Positions 35,314 to 43,491 of a DNA stretch of 64,000 nucleotides are shown in pieces (positions within the stretch are counted from its first letter, which is position 1; each line of letters starts with the position of its first letter). Source of the DNA: Planococcus halocryophilus (GTDB lineage: Bacteria; Bacillota; Bacilli; Bacillales_A; Planococcaceae); assembly GCF_001687585.2 (NCBI RefSeq), contig NZ_CP016537.2:1770001-1834000 (forward strand), in the 5' to 3' direction. Below the pieces are notes generated by a model. It had not been told where the DNA came from. It made no database searches and was given only the letters and a program-made list of their open reading frames with translations. A program made the translations under genes and the position numbers.

Positions 35314-35434
35314 AGAATAGAAAAAGGAAATCCAATTTTTTTGTGGATTTCCTTTTTTATATCGCTCTACTTTCTTGCTTACTTGGGTTTGAAATTTGAA
35401 GTATATCCTTAAGTAGTTATTTACATAGTAAATA
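35085..35434. repeat. Long direct repeat, copy 1 (3' end of ykoC and downstream)
   Basis: From CAGCTGGCAACGAAT in ykoC through the stop codon, terminator and GTAGTTATTTACAT this segment matches 39154-39500 with high identity (I estimate 80-85 percent in the coding part). Both copies have the same orientation and bracket the PLD and GDPD genes. Confidence 0.8.
35321..35358 (+). terminator. Terminator of the ykoFEDC operon
   Basis: Stem AAAAAGGAAATCCA / TGGATTTCCTTTTT with a 9-nt loop, 7 bp after the ykoC stop codon. Confidence 0.92.
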
Positions 35435-35501
35435 AAAAACACATCAATCTTTCAAATGATTAAAACGGTTTAATTTTAAGTGACAGCTTTCTTATTATGT
35501 C

Positions 35502-35540
35502 GAAAAAAAGACTGTTAAGAACGATTTCGCCTTAACAGCC
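35502..35540 (-). terminator. Terminator of the phospholipase D-like gene
   Basis: Stem CTGTTAAG / CTTAACAG with an 11-nt loop, followed by seven T residues on the minus strand. Confidence 0.85.
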
Positions 35541-35561
35541 ATACTCTTATTTTCTGGTCCT

Positions 35562-37517
35562 TTAGTTTACTGCTCCGCCAGCTTTCGTATACCTGACATT
35601 GAACTCCTGCACAAATTGGTTTGTAATGGCTCCATCATGTATAAACAACAGGTTTTCATCATTGATGTTATTCCCATTATTGCTCCAGTTCGTGGAACCT
35701 ACAATGACCGTCGGATCACTTTTTGTGTCTGCATCGATCATCATCGTTTTACTATGAAGTTTGCGCGACTCATTGCCTGTGTAAACAGGTGCGGGGTTAG
35801 CCCAGCGAGTGTTCGGGTTATCAACGCTTTCCTGTGAAGCAGTCCGCCCCGTCATATCCACACTTGCAGACCACCACTGATTCCAGAAGCTTTGATCAAA
35901 TACACCTTTGATATCAAAGCCCGTCAATGTACCTTCCAAATCATTATATGATCCTTCCCATAAATTCTTTAACTCATCGACCAGTCCTTGATCGCTCCAG
36001 GCAAAAATGGTGAAGTAAGTATTCACATCAGCGGACGTTTTAACAAACTCTCTCATTTTCCCGACCGCATCATCACCGGCCGAAAAGTAAATTTCAACGA
36101 TTTTCCCATTCACATCAACTTCATGTATCGTATTGTCAATCTTCCGGGTGTTGAAATTAGCAGCTTCACTGTCAGGCGATAGCGTAGAGCTGCCCCACAT
36201 TTCATTAAATTCAACTTCGAATACATCAGCCAATGCCGGCCAGTTGATCTCGACCACATGTTGCTGGTTGCCATCCAACACGCCCTGTTCCATATTGGTT
36301 TCAGTGCCGTATAAGCCGGTTACTGTGAAGTTCCAGCTTCCTGTAAATACCCAGCGATTATCAATGACGGCAAATTTATTATGCATTTGTGTCCCGGGGC
36401 TATAGTAGGCATTGGTGCTTTTTTCTTCGGCTTCGACAAACAGATAACCAGTTTCGTCACTATTTCCAACTGCAACAGTTTCCAGCGGGAAATCTTCTGG
36501 TGTGGCAGGCAAGCCAAAATCGGTTCTAGCTGAACTGTCTTCCACAGCAAACATCGGAGAATCAGAGAATACATAAATGTCATCTGCAGTTCCAACTTTT
36601 CCATCCTGCCCCCTTACCATTTTCTCCACTTGCAATCGCATCGTCTTGAACCGTTCAACATAATTCGGGTCAGTTGCATCTTTTGCATCCGCGATCACGC
36701 GTACATCAATGCCTTCTGCCGCTTTCGCAATCAACGCATCCACAATGCCAGGCAAATTAATTTCATATGTTGCAAAGTCGATGCTGGTCGTCGCTTGATT
36801 CAAGCGTTCGATCAAGCGGGTTTCCAGATTCACGTTATAGTTTGCTTCATTCCCCGAACTTGCATAGGAAACATCCGCACATTTGTTAAAGTAAACGTTA
36901 ATTGCGCCTTCCGCTTCAGAAACGTTATTCAAATGTTCCGTTCTGTCGGTGCAGCCTTTCACTTTTGAATTGACTGCCCGTGGAGTGCCGTTTCCTCCAT
37001 CATAGGTTTTTGTAGAATCAATCCAGTTGGTGGCTTCGGTTCCGGCCACAAGCGGATCGGCTCTTTCCATTGTTGCCTTTGCCGTATTATCCCCTGCATA
37101 CCAGGCATCTGCACTGTCTATTAAAGCACCGGCAGAATCTCTCAGTTCAAGGATCTCCCCCCCATTTTCAAGCGATCCTGTATAAACCAGGTCAGCAGCA
37201 ACGCCAGGAACAGAACTGTCATTGGTTCTTTCCAATAAATAATAACCACCAGCCGCAATGGTGCCGGAGAGGCTGATTTTGGGACTGCTATCGGTGGCGT
37301 GCAAAGTCCATCCGCTCATATCTACAGCCGAGTTTGTCGTGTTATGTAATTCAATCCATTCGCTATTGTAGCTGTAACTCGTACCCATCCAGGCAACTTC
37401 ATTGATGGCTACCGTGCCTGTCGTCGCTGCATGTGCTTTTTGATCCAATACGATACCAGGTGCCATAAAAGAAATAATAAGTGCAAAGATCAATGCAAGA
37501 TGTAACGGTTTCCTCAT
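35562..37517 (-). CDS. Secreted lamin-tail-domain/phospholipase D-like protein
   Basis: About 651 residues. A signal peptide (LHLALIFALIISFMAPGIVLDQKAHA) is followed by a lamin-tail domain (about 33-150, with NEVAWMGTSYSYNSEWIELHN). Two phospholipase D catalytic motifs come next, H379-N-K in MHNKFAVIDNRWVFTGSWN and H588-S-K in LHSKTMMID, the latter followed by VGSTNWSNNG. Both HxK..D sites are intact, so it may act as a secreted phosphodiesterase or nuclease. The ATG at 37517 starts the signal peptide. GC content looks higher than its surroundings, and the gene lies between two copies of the ykoC 3' end, which suggests acquisition by transfer. Confidence 0.88.
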   Translation of the reverse strand: MRKPLHLALIFALIISFMAPGIVLDQKAHAATTGTVAINEVAWMGTSYSYNSEWIELHNTTNSAVDMSGWTLHATDSSPKISLSGTIAAGGYYLLERTNDSSVPGVAADLVYTGSLENGGEILELRDSAGALIDSADAWYAGDNTAKATMERADPLVAGTEATNWIDSTKTYDGGNGTPRAVNSKVKGCTDRTEHLNNVSEAEGAINVYFNKCADVSYASSGNEANYNVNLETRLIERLNQATTSIDFATYEINLPGIVDALIAKAAEGIDVRVIADAKDATDPNYVERFKTMRLQVEKMVRGQDGKVGTADDIYVFSDSPMFAVEDSSARTDFGLPATPEDFPLETVAVGNSDETGYLFVEAEEKSTNAYYSPGTQMHNKFAVIDNRWVFTGSWNFTVTGLYGTETNMEQGVLDGNQQHVVEINWPALADVFEVEFNEMWGSSTLSPDSEAANFNTRKIDNTIHEVDVNGKIVEIYFSAGDDAVGKMREFVKTSADVNTYFTIFAWSDQGLVDELKNLWEGSYNDLEGTLTGFDIKGVFDQSFWNQWWSASVDMTGRTASQESVDNPNTRWANPAPVYTGNESRKLHSKTMMIDADTKSDPTVIVGSTNWSNNGNNINDENLLFIHDGAITNQFVQEFNVRYTKAGGAVN

Positions 37518-37830
37518 TTTCCTAACCCCTTTTCCTTTTTGTGTTTCCAAGGCTCATCAAGCCCCTTATTATTGTATAACTTTTTAGTTAATATAGTATT
37601 AATATTTAACAAATATTTCATTTAAAATAAATTATTTTACTTTTTTTATCAATTTAAGCAACTGCTAAAATAATATGCTTGGCAGATTTCAATCGATCAT
37701 TCGCCAAGCGAGATGCATTGTGAATTAAGGTAACGAATTGAAAATGAAATTTCACTTTCTTGCCTGTCCGTTACCTAACGTTCATTTTGTGCCATTTTGA
37801 AATAGTTATTAAATTCATATGAAGTTAAAT
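37518..37830. other. Intergenic DNA upstream of the PLD-like gene
   Basis: About 310 bp, AT-rich near the gene. It contains an inverted repeat GCTTGGC / GCCAAGC (about 37678-37710) with a 19-nt loop. No gene is seen. Confidence 0.4.
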
Positions 37831-37860
37831 AAGACCGGCAGAGAATTCCCTACCGGTCTT
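37831..37860 (-). terminator. Probable terminator after the glycerophosphodiesterase gene
   Basis: Stem AAGACCGGYAG-type arms (AAGACCGG / CCGGTCTT) with an inner GAATTC palindrome, 13 bp past the stop codon. The T tract on the minus strand is weak. Confidence 0.6.
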
Positions 37861-37873
37861 TCCCACAATGAAA

Positions 37874-38734
37874 TTATGAATTTTTTACAGGATGGGTATA
37901 AATATGTTCCGGATAATCTGTAATGATTCCATCTACATTTAAATCAAATAGTCGTAAAGCTTGTTCCGATGATCTTGAAGTGTATGGATAAATGTCCATT
38001 CCCGCCTCATGAACATTACTAACCAGCTCATCCGTTACAATCTTCATTGTTGGATTGAAATAATCAGCGTAAGTCGCAAACTGGGCTAATTGTTCTTCGG
38101 TTACGTCTGCCCAACTTCCTCCTATCAGAACCCCATGAGAGAGATTGGGTAAAAGCTCTTTCGATTTTTTCATAGATTCGTGGTTAAAGGATTGGATGAT
38201 GATTTTATTATTATTCGGTGTATTCATATTTCTATCAATCAAAGCATCCGCAACCTTCTCTTCCACTCCTGTATAAAGTTCTGGTGCCTTCAATTCGACT
38301 AAAATACCAACTTTCCCATGGAACTCAGCCAATACTTCCTCAAAAGTAGGGACACTTTCACCGGTAAAGGCTTCACTAAACCAGCTACCGGCATCTAACT
38401 GCCTAATTTCCTCTAACGTTAAATCGCCAACTTTGCCAGTTCCGTTTGTTGTACGATCTACAGTGGTATCATGAATAACGACGAGCTCTCCATCTTTTGT
38501 CATTTGCACATCAATTTCAATATAGTCCGCCTTCATTTCAAACCCTTTTTGAAAGGCTCCCATTGTATTCTCAGGTGCGTGCCCAGAAGCTCCGCGGTGT
38601 GCGATGTTCACCATTTCTTGCTGTTCCTGTTTCGGTATCATCATTCCTGCTTCTCCGTGTTCAGCTGCAAGTCCAGATCCGGTAAAGGATGTCATTGCAA
38701 GGCTTGCTGTTAAAATAGTCATCATCCGTTTCAC
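37874..38734 (-). CDS. Secreted glycerophosphodiester phosphodiesterase
   Basis: 286 residues, with a signal peptide (MTILTASLAMTSFTGSGLAA). The GDPD TIM-barrel motifs are complete: NIAHRGASGHAPENT (catalytic His-Arg and metal-binding Glu), YIEIDVQMTKDGELVVIHD, TNGTGKVGDLTLEEIRQLDAGSWF and the C-terminal VDGIITDYPE. It splits glycerophosphodiesters into glycerol-3-phosphate and alcohols, a GlpQ-like role in scavenging from phospholipids or teichoic acids. GTG start, 9 nt after AAAAGGAG. It lies inside the block bounded by the duplicated ykoC ends, next to the PLD-like gene. Confidence 0.93.
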   Translation of the reverse strand: MKRMMTILTASLAMTSFTGSGLAAEHGEAGMMIPKQEQQEMVNIAHRGASGHAPENTMGAFQKGFEMKADYIEIDVQMTKDGELVVIHDTTVDRTTNGTGKVGDLTLEEIRQLDAGSWFSEAFTGESVPTFEEVLAEFHGKVGILVELKAPELYTGVEEKVADALIDRNMNTPNNNKIIIQSFNHESMKKSKELLPNLSHGVLIGGSWADVTEEQLAQFATYADYFNPTMKIVTDELVSNVHEAGMDIYPYTSRSSEQALRLFDLNVDGIITDYPEHIYTHPVKNS

Positions 38735-38864
38735 TTAACCACTCCTTTTCTATTTGTTAACTTAAGTGTAAGCAATGAATATATGCCAGGTATTAATAGA
38801 GCATTAATAAAATGTTAATTAAAGTAAATTTTTTCGATTCTCTAAAATTCCTATTTACCTGCTG

Positions 38865-39146
38865 CTAGGTTCTCACAGCAACTTCCTGAAAATCCATCAA
38901 CCAGGTACGGTCAAGGAATTGCTGTTCGCCTTCTTTAAAGAACTCAAAGAAGATGCAGTTGATATTTAGATTGTGTTCAGCAGATAAATAACGGACGACT
39001 CTTTCGGAAGACAAATCCAACTCAGATGCCATAATCACAATGCTGTGCTCTTTGTTCAGCTCTTCTGGCAAGGACAATAAAAACCATTCAGCAAATACTT
39101 CAGCCAAACTCTTGTCCAAATAGTTTAAAACAATCGATTCGATTTC
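38865..39146 (-). pseudogene. Truncated gene of unknown function at the repeat junction
   Basis: An open frame of about 93 codons (EIESIVLNYLDKSLAEVFAEWF at its start, TWLMDFQEV near its end) whose sense continues upstream of the first TTG (39117-39119) up to a stop at 39147-39149. Only 4 bp later the second ykoC copy begins. The text looks like an internal part of a longer protein, with no start codon or ribosome site. It was therefore probably cut when the segment joined the ykoC copy. Confidence 0.55.
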
Positions 39147-39153
39147 TTACATG

Positions 39154-39380
39154 CAGCTGGCAACGAATAATGTCTATGCGCCGTTTGTTGATCCCAATGC
39201 TCGCAGGCGCAGTTCAAAAATCAGAACTCTTCCTTTGCGATGGCAGCAAGAGAATTTACCAGTGATTCTAGAAATGCTTATTAACGCCCCATTCTTTTAA
39301 GTCGCGCGGATGTTTTAATGTCTTTTGTTTTTCTAACAACTTTACTAACTAGTTGCCTTGGTGGCATTTGGTTGAGTTAA
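39154..39380 (+). pseudogene. ykoC: Decayed second copy of the ykoC 3' end
   Basis: Aligns with ykoC codons from about residue 176 to its end (WQRIxSMRRxLIPMLAGAV, ..., LLTSCLGGIWLS). It lacks the first two thirds. A 2-bp deletion near 39221 breaks the frame (CAGAACTCTTCC against CGGAACGCTCTGCC), and a Tyr codon has become TAA in GCTTATTAACGCC. The stop codon and the terminator that follow are still present. Confidence 0.8.
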
Positions 39381-39389
39381 ACAATAAAC

Positions 39390-39424
39390 AAGTAAATCCA
39401 AAGTTTATAGATTTACTTTTTTCG
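39390..39424 (+). terminator. Terminator of the ykoC pseudogene copy
   Basis: Stem AAGTAAATC (39390-39398) / GATTTACTT (39410-39418), then six T residues. Compared with copy 1, both arms differ but still pair. Confidence 0.75.
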
Positions 39425-39601
39425 CGTCGTTCGTTTTTGTTGCTTACTTGGTTTTGAACTTTATTACTTATCCTTATGTAGTTATTTACATGGTAAATAA
39501 CTACATACATTATCTTTTTTTTACAAATGACATTACTTCTTGGTTCACTCGTTATTAGTTTACATAATATAATTATTCAGTTTTTATAGTATTGTATATT
39601 G

Positions 39602-39634
39602 CAAAAAAAAGAGAGCTGAGATATCAGCTCTCTA
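39602..39634 (-). terminator. Terminator overlapping the spo0M-like stop codon
   Basis: Palindrome AGAGAGCTGATATCAGCTCTCT-like (arms AGAGAGCTGA / TCAGCTCTCT), followed by eight T residues on the minus strand. The TGA stop codon at 39624-39626 is part of the stem. Confidence 0.85.
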
Positions 39635-40043
39635 AAGTTCCATATGTGATGGCGTCTTCATCTCTTGCATTTACTCCATTTTTCACATGGACAATTGTGC
39701 GTAAAATTAGTTTTGCGTTTGGATTTTCCAATACCCAACGTTCATCCGGTACAATTTCAAACTGCTGCATCACGGTATCTTTAGATTTTACTGATCCTGC
39801 AAACTCCATCGATTGTTTTGCCACAATTGTTTCGTAAAAATCAAAATCACTGTCTTCACGCGTGTCTTCCACAAGACGAATTACATTCAATTCGATAAAA
39901 TCGATTGTTTGTTCCCCGTCCCCACCGTCAAGATAAATCGTCCCATTTAATGTCTCGCCTTCTTCAAGATGTGGCCTTTCTACAACCGTATTTACTTTTA
40001 ATGAACCAATGCCAATAGATGATAAAAAATCTTTGAACTTCAT
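39624..40043 (-). CDS. Spo0M-like arrestin-fold protein (short form)
   Basis: A 139-residue protein resembling the N-terminal half of the sporulation-control protein Spo0M: MKFKDFLSSIGIGSLKVNTVVERPHLEEGETLNGTIYL, then the DFIELNVIRLVED strand. Spo0M of B. subtilis is about 258 residues with two arrestin-like domains; only one is present here, and the terminator begins inside the gene end, so the short form seems natural. GGGGGTTTC precedes the ATG. The family affects sporulation or cell division, but many non-sporulating Bacillales have it. Confidence 0.75.
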   Translation of the reverse strand: MKFKDFLSSIGIGSLKVNTVVERPHLEEGETLNGTIYLDGGDGEQTIDFIELNVIRLVEDTREDSDFDFYETIVAKQSMEFAGSVKSKDTVMQQFEIVPDERWVLENPNAKLILRTIVHVKNGVNARDEDAITYGTLES

Positions 40044-40103
40044 AAACTTGAAACCCCCAAATATTGTTAGTTGTTAATAGACAACTTTTCTTTTTAAACA
40101 ACC

Positions 40104-41291
40104 TCATAGCTCTGTATAATCGTATTGATTTGATAAATTGGTTTCATGCCGATTATACCGACGTTTAAACAATTTATATAAATGTGATACGAGCACTCGT
40201 AGTAAAGCGTACATGGGAATACCTAGAATTACCCCAACAACACCAAATAAAGAACCTGCAGTTAATAGGACAAAAATGATGGTCACCGGATGGATAAACA
40301 TCGTCTTGCCCATAACTTGTGGTGATATTAAGTTTCCTTCTACTAATTGCACGACTGTCCACACAATTGCCAGTTTAACGAGCATAAATGGTGACGTCAC
40401 CAACGCGATGATGGCAGCAGGCGCAATAGCAATCGCAGGACCTATATAAGGAACTACGCTAGTGACCATCGCAAGAACACCTAGTAATAAAGCATACTCC
40501 ATACCGATAATCAAGAAACCGATATAGACCATCACCCCAATACAAAAAGCAACAATCAATTGACCTTGAATATATGCACCTAATTGTTTATTTGCCTCAG
40601 AGAACACTTCTCTTGTATCGTCTCGAAATCTCGGTGGCAATAGCTTCAAAAAATACTCAGGTAATTTTTCCCCATCTTTTAATAAATAAAACAAAATAAA
40701 TGGCACAATGACGATCGATAAAATTACACCCGTAATCGTTGAGATCAATCCTGTAATACCAGATATAATGCCAGTCACTGTATTTTGAAGCGTGTCTGCA
40801 ATATTGCCTGGTAACGTTGCAAGTAACGTATCCAACGTAAAATTAGATTCACTATAATAATCACCCACAAATGAGGTTCTCAAAAACGTATCAACAGACG
40901 TTACTAATTGCATAAAATATTCCGGAAAATCCGCAATTAAATTTTGAAATTGAGAACGTAAAAACGGAAATACCAATACGCTTAGTAATGTAATCAAACC
41001 AATTACACCAAGGAAGATAATTATAATTCCCCAAATACGAGAAATTTTAAACTTCTCTAACATGTGCAATACGGGTCTGAGTAAGTAAAAAAACACTAAT
41101 GCCAAAACAATTGGCAATACCACTGTTTTCATAAAAACAGTAACTGGATGAAAGATAAATGAAACTTCCTTGAAAACAAAAATGACGAATCCAAGCAATA
41201 ATAAGGAGAACAATGTAAATAAAGTATTTCTACCACCTAAAAATCGAATATAATTGGTGGAAAAAAATGATTGCTTGTCCTCTGGCTCCAT
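40104..41291 (-). CDS. AI-2E-family (PerM-type) transporter
   Basis: A 395-residue inner-membrane protein with about eight helices, of the AI-2E transporter family (B. subtilis YtvI/YueF group). Typical sequences are VLALVFFYLLRPVLHMLEKFKISR at the N-terminal region, PFILFYLLKDGEKLPEYFLKLLPPRFRD, QLGAYIQGQLIVAFCIGVMVYIGF and the C-terminal GNLISPQVMGKTMFIHPVTIIFVLL. Members export autoinducer-2, alkane or act as Na+/H+ antiporters; the substrate here is unknown. AAGAGGAAGCTT precedes the ATG. Confidence 0.88.
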   Translation of the reverse strand: MEPEDKQSFFSTNYIRFLGGRNTLFTLFSLLLLGFVIFVFKEVSFIFHPVTVFMKTVVLPIVLALVFFYLLRPVLHMLEKFKISRIWGIIIIFLGVIGLITLLSVLVFPFLRSQFQNLIADFPEYFMQLVTSVDTFLRTSFVGDYYSESNFTLDTLLATLPGNIADTLQNTVTGIISGITGLISTITGVILSIVIVPFILFYLLKDGEKLPEYFLKLLPPRFRDDTREVFSEANKQLGAYIQGQLIVAFCIGVMVYIGFLIIGMEYALLLGVLAMVTSVVPYIGPAIAIAPAAIIALVTSPFMLVKLAIVWTVVQLVEGNLISPQVMGKTMFIHPVTIIFVLLTAGSLFGVVGVILGIPMYALLRVLVSHLYKLFKRRYNRHETNLSNQYDYTEL

Positions 41292-41348
41292 AAGCTTCCT
41301 CTTTTCTGATTAAACTTTATACCTCATTTTATCATAATCGTAGCTCAT

Positions 41349-42296
41349 TTAGTTTAAGGGTTGCGACAAAAATTCACTTAATGCTTGTTTGTTCATATCA
41401 AGATCAATATCAAGAACTGAACCAGCATGAGCGTAGTTGCCATAACTATAGCCGTTTTCAACTGGCAAAGTTAATCGTTCAACTTCCCCCCCGCCACTAA
41501 TGGCTAATTGAGTCGCTAACTTTATTTGATCTGTTAAGGGCATATCCGTTTGAACATAGCCTTGTAGCGTACCTGCTAATTTAGGCAGTTTTGGAATAGT
41601 AGAAACGGTTGCCATTTCGCCTTTCATAGCCGCAATTACTTGCTGCTGTCTTCTGACACGACCAAAATCCCCTTCTTCATCTGCTCGGAAACGGGCATAT
41701 CCTAACAATTCTTTCCCATTTAGCTTTTGAACTCCTGGAGTTAAAGTTACACCGATATTTTTTGACATTTCTTTTTCAACATCAATTTCAACACCACTCG
41801 GCACTGCTACATCGACAAGACTTTCAAAGCTCTGAAAGTCGATTAATGCGTAATGATGAATTTCAACTCCAAACATCTGACGAAGTGTTTCTGCAAGTAA
41901 ATCTACTCCACCTAAATAATAGGCTGTATTTAGTTTATACGATTGATAACCTGGAATGTCTGCATATATATCTCTCATAAATGAAGTCAATTTTATTTCA
42001 CCATTTACTTTATCATGTGTCACTAACATCATTGTGTCCGTACGCGACTTTTCTTCACCTCGCGAGTCAATGCCTAGCACCAATATGTTTTCGTAATCTT
42101 TGTTTGCCTCATCTTTATCAAATAGAACTGGCTCTTGCGCTGAAGTATCTGCTATGTCTTTACCTTCTTTAAATTGTAGTAATGCATAAGTGCCGATAGC
42201 GATTAAAGCGACTAGGAGCAGGAAGACGATGCCGCGCAGCCGAAACCTTCTTTTTCTGCGTCTTTTTCTTTTTATAGGTTGTAATTCTTCTTCCAT
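41349..42296 (-). CDS. LytR-CpsA-Psr (LCP) family cell-wall polymer ligase
   Basis: 315 residues. A basic cytoplasmic start (KRKRRRKRRFRLR) precedes one membrane helix (about 24-43), after which the extracellular LCP domain runs from about 70 to 235. Catalytic arginines are visible in LGIDSRGEEKSRTDTMMLVTHD and YARFRADEEGDFGRVRRQQQV. LCP enzymes attach teichoic acids or capsular glycans from lipid carriers to peptidoglycan. GAAAGGAGTG precedes the ATG. No wall-polymer synthesis genes are adjacent, so the polymer is unknown. Confidence 0.9.
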   Translation of the reverse strand: MEEELQPIKRKRRRKRRFRLRGIVFLLLVALIAIGTYALLQFKEGKDIADTSAQEPVLFDKDEANKDYENILVLGIDSRGEEKSRTDTMMLVTHDKVNGEIKLTSFMRDIYADIPGYQSYKLNTAYYLGGVDLLAETLRQMFGVEIHHYALIDFQSFESLVDVAVPSGVEIDVEKEMSKNIGVTLTPGVQKLNGKELLGYARFRADEEGDFGRVRRQQQVIAAMKGEMATVSTIPKLPKLAGTLQGYVQTDMPLTDQIKLATQLAISGGGEVERLTLPVENGYSYGNYAHAGSVLDIDLDMNKQALSEFLSQPLN

Positions 42297-42558
42297 AATA
42301 AGTACACTCCTTTCTGAACTTTCACGTCAATATGACGCGTTGTTAGGCATTAAGTTTCGGTATTTCGTTTTAAATTAAAACAAACAAGCTTTATTGATAC
42401 CCCTTTCCAAAATTGGTTCACACTTAAATATGAAAATCGTTATTATTTATCAAATCTGTTATTATTAAAATGACTTTAGTTTTACAAAAGACATTTTTAT
42501 TGTCGAAAAATCGCGCAAGTGGTAATATTTCCTTAGCAACCCGAGAGGAGTCACAATT

Positions 42559-43089
42559 ATGACTGAAAAAGCGACATTTGCAGGCGGCTGTTTTTGGTGC
42601 ATGGTTAAACCATTTGACCAGTTTGATGGCATTGAACAGATCGTTTCCGGCTACAGCGGTGGCCATATCGAGAACCCTACATATGAACAAGTAAAGACTG
42701 GTACAACTGGTCATTTGGAAGTAGTGGAAATCACATTCCAGCCCGATGTCTTCTCTTATGAAAAATTACTAGATATTTTTTGGCAACAAATAGACCCTAC
42801 TGATGACGAGGGACAATTTCAAGACCGAGGTCCTTCTTATCGTGCCACTATTTTTACTCATAACAAACGCCAACGTGCCATTGCAGAAAAATCAAAACAA
42901 GACCTTGATGCGAGTGGACGTTTCAACAAACCTGTCGTAACCGAAATTCGCGACGCGATGCCGTTTTATGCAGCAGAAGATTACCATCAAGATTTTCATA
43001 AGAAAAACCCAGAACATTATAAGAACGACCGTGCAGCCTCGGGTCGTGATGAATTTCTTTCCACTACATGGGAAAAAGTTGACGTTTAA
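42559..43089 (+). CDS. msrA: Peptide-methionine (S)-S-oxide reductase MsrA
   Basis: Repairs oxidised methionine (S-form) in proteins, using thioredoxin. 176 residues, with the catalytic motif GGCFWC (nucleophile Cys11), then [23 protein letters not shown] and [19 protein letters not shown], all standard for MsrA. The C-terminus lacks the extra recycling cysteines of longer forms and there is no MsrB fusion or neighbour. GAGGAGTCACAATT precedes the ATG. A single-gene unit closed by its own terminator. Confidence 0.95.
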   Translation: MTEKATFAGGCFWCMVKPFDQFDGIEQIVSGYSGGHIENPTYEQVKTGTTGHLEVVEITFQPDVFSYEKLLDIFWQQIDPTDDEGQFQDRGPSYRATIFTHNKRQRAIAEKSKQDLDASGRFNKPVVTEIRDAMPFYAAEDYHQDFHKKNPEHYKNDRAASGRDEFLSTTWEKVDV

Positions 43090-43107
43090 TACGTCAGCTT
43101 TTTTTAC
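43078..43107 (+). terminator. Terminator overlapping the msrA stop codon
   Basis: Stem TGACGT (43080-43085) / ACGTCA (43091-43096), loop containing the TAA, followed by GCTTTTTTT. Confidence 0.75.
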
Positions 43108-43173
43108 CCTATTAAGATTTTTGATTATTCTACCAATTTCTCGTTCTATTTTATAGTTTAGGGAGGTACTCGA

Positions 43174-43491
43174 TTGAAACTCATTGAATCTATTGATCCC
43201 ATTATTATGCAATTGGTGATTGTTCCGATTTTCGTTATCGGAATCGGTATATGGCTAGCACTACTCTCTAAAAAAGTATATATCGGTCCGATCACAACAA
43301 TAATTTTGACATTGTCTTACAATTATTGGTATTTCACATCTTTTTTTCCTGATTCAGAACTTTCGTTTACAATGATTTCATCTTGGTGCATCATCTTCCC
43401 TTTAATATCTCTATATCTTTCTTGGTTCATCCTCATGCAACTTCAAAGCATTAAAGATTTTTTTCAAATAGAACCACGAGAATTCGATTAG
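43174..43491 (+). CDS. DUF2651-like small membrane protein
   Basis: A 105-residue hydrophobic protein with about three membrane helices: the first at 12-30 (LVIVPIFVIGIGIWLALL), the second at 37-52 and the third at 69-90. The layout and the segment KVYIGPITTIILTL recall DUF2651 (YbeF-like) proteins. A strong GGGAGG site lies 7 nt before the TTG start. Its 3' end overlaps that of the convergent MFS gene by 4 bp. Function unknown. Confidence 0.55.
   Translation: MKLIESIDPIIMQLVIVPIFVIGIGIWLALLSKKVYIGPITTIILTLSYNYWYFTSFFPDSELSFTMISSWCIIFPLISLYLSWFILMQLQSIKDFFQIEPREFD

Larger units (their letters stand above)
39154..39500. repeat. Long direct repeat, copy 2
   Basis: Partner of 35085-35434, in the same orientation. 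It includes the ykoC pseudogene, a terminator and the downstream GTAGTTATTTACATGGTAAATA stretch. The two copies lie about 3.7 kb apart. Confidence 0.8.
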
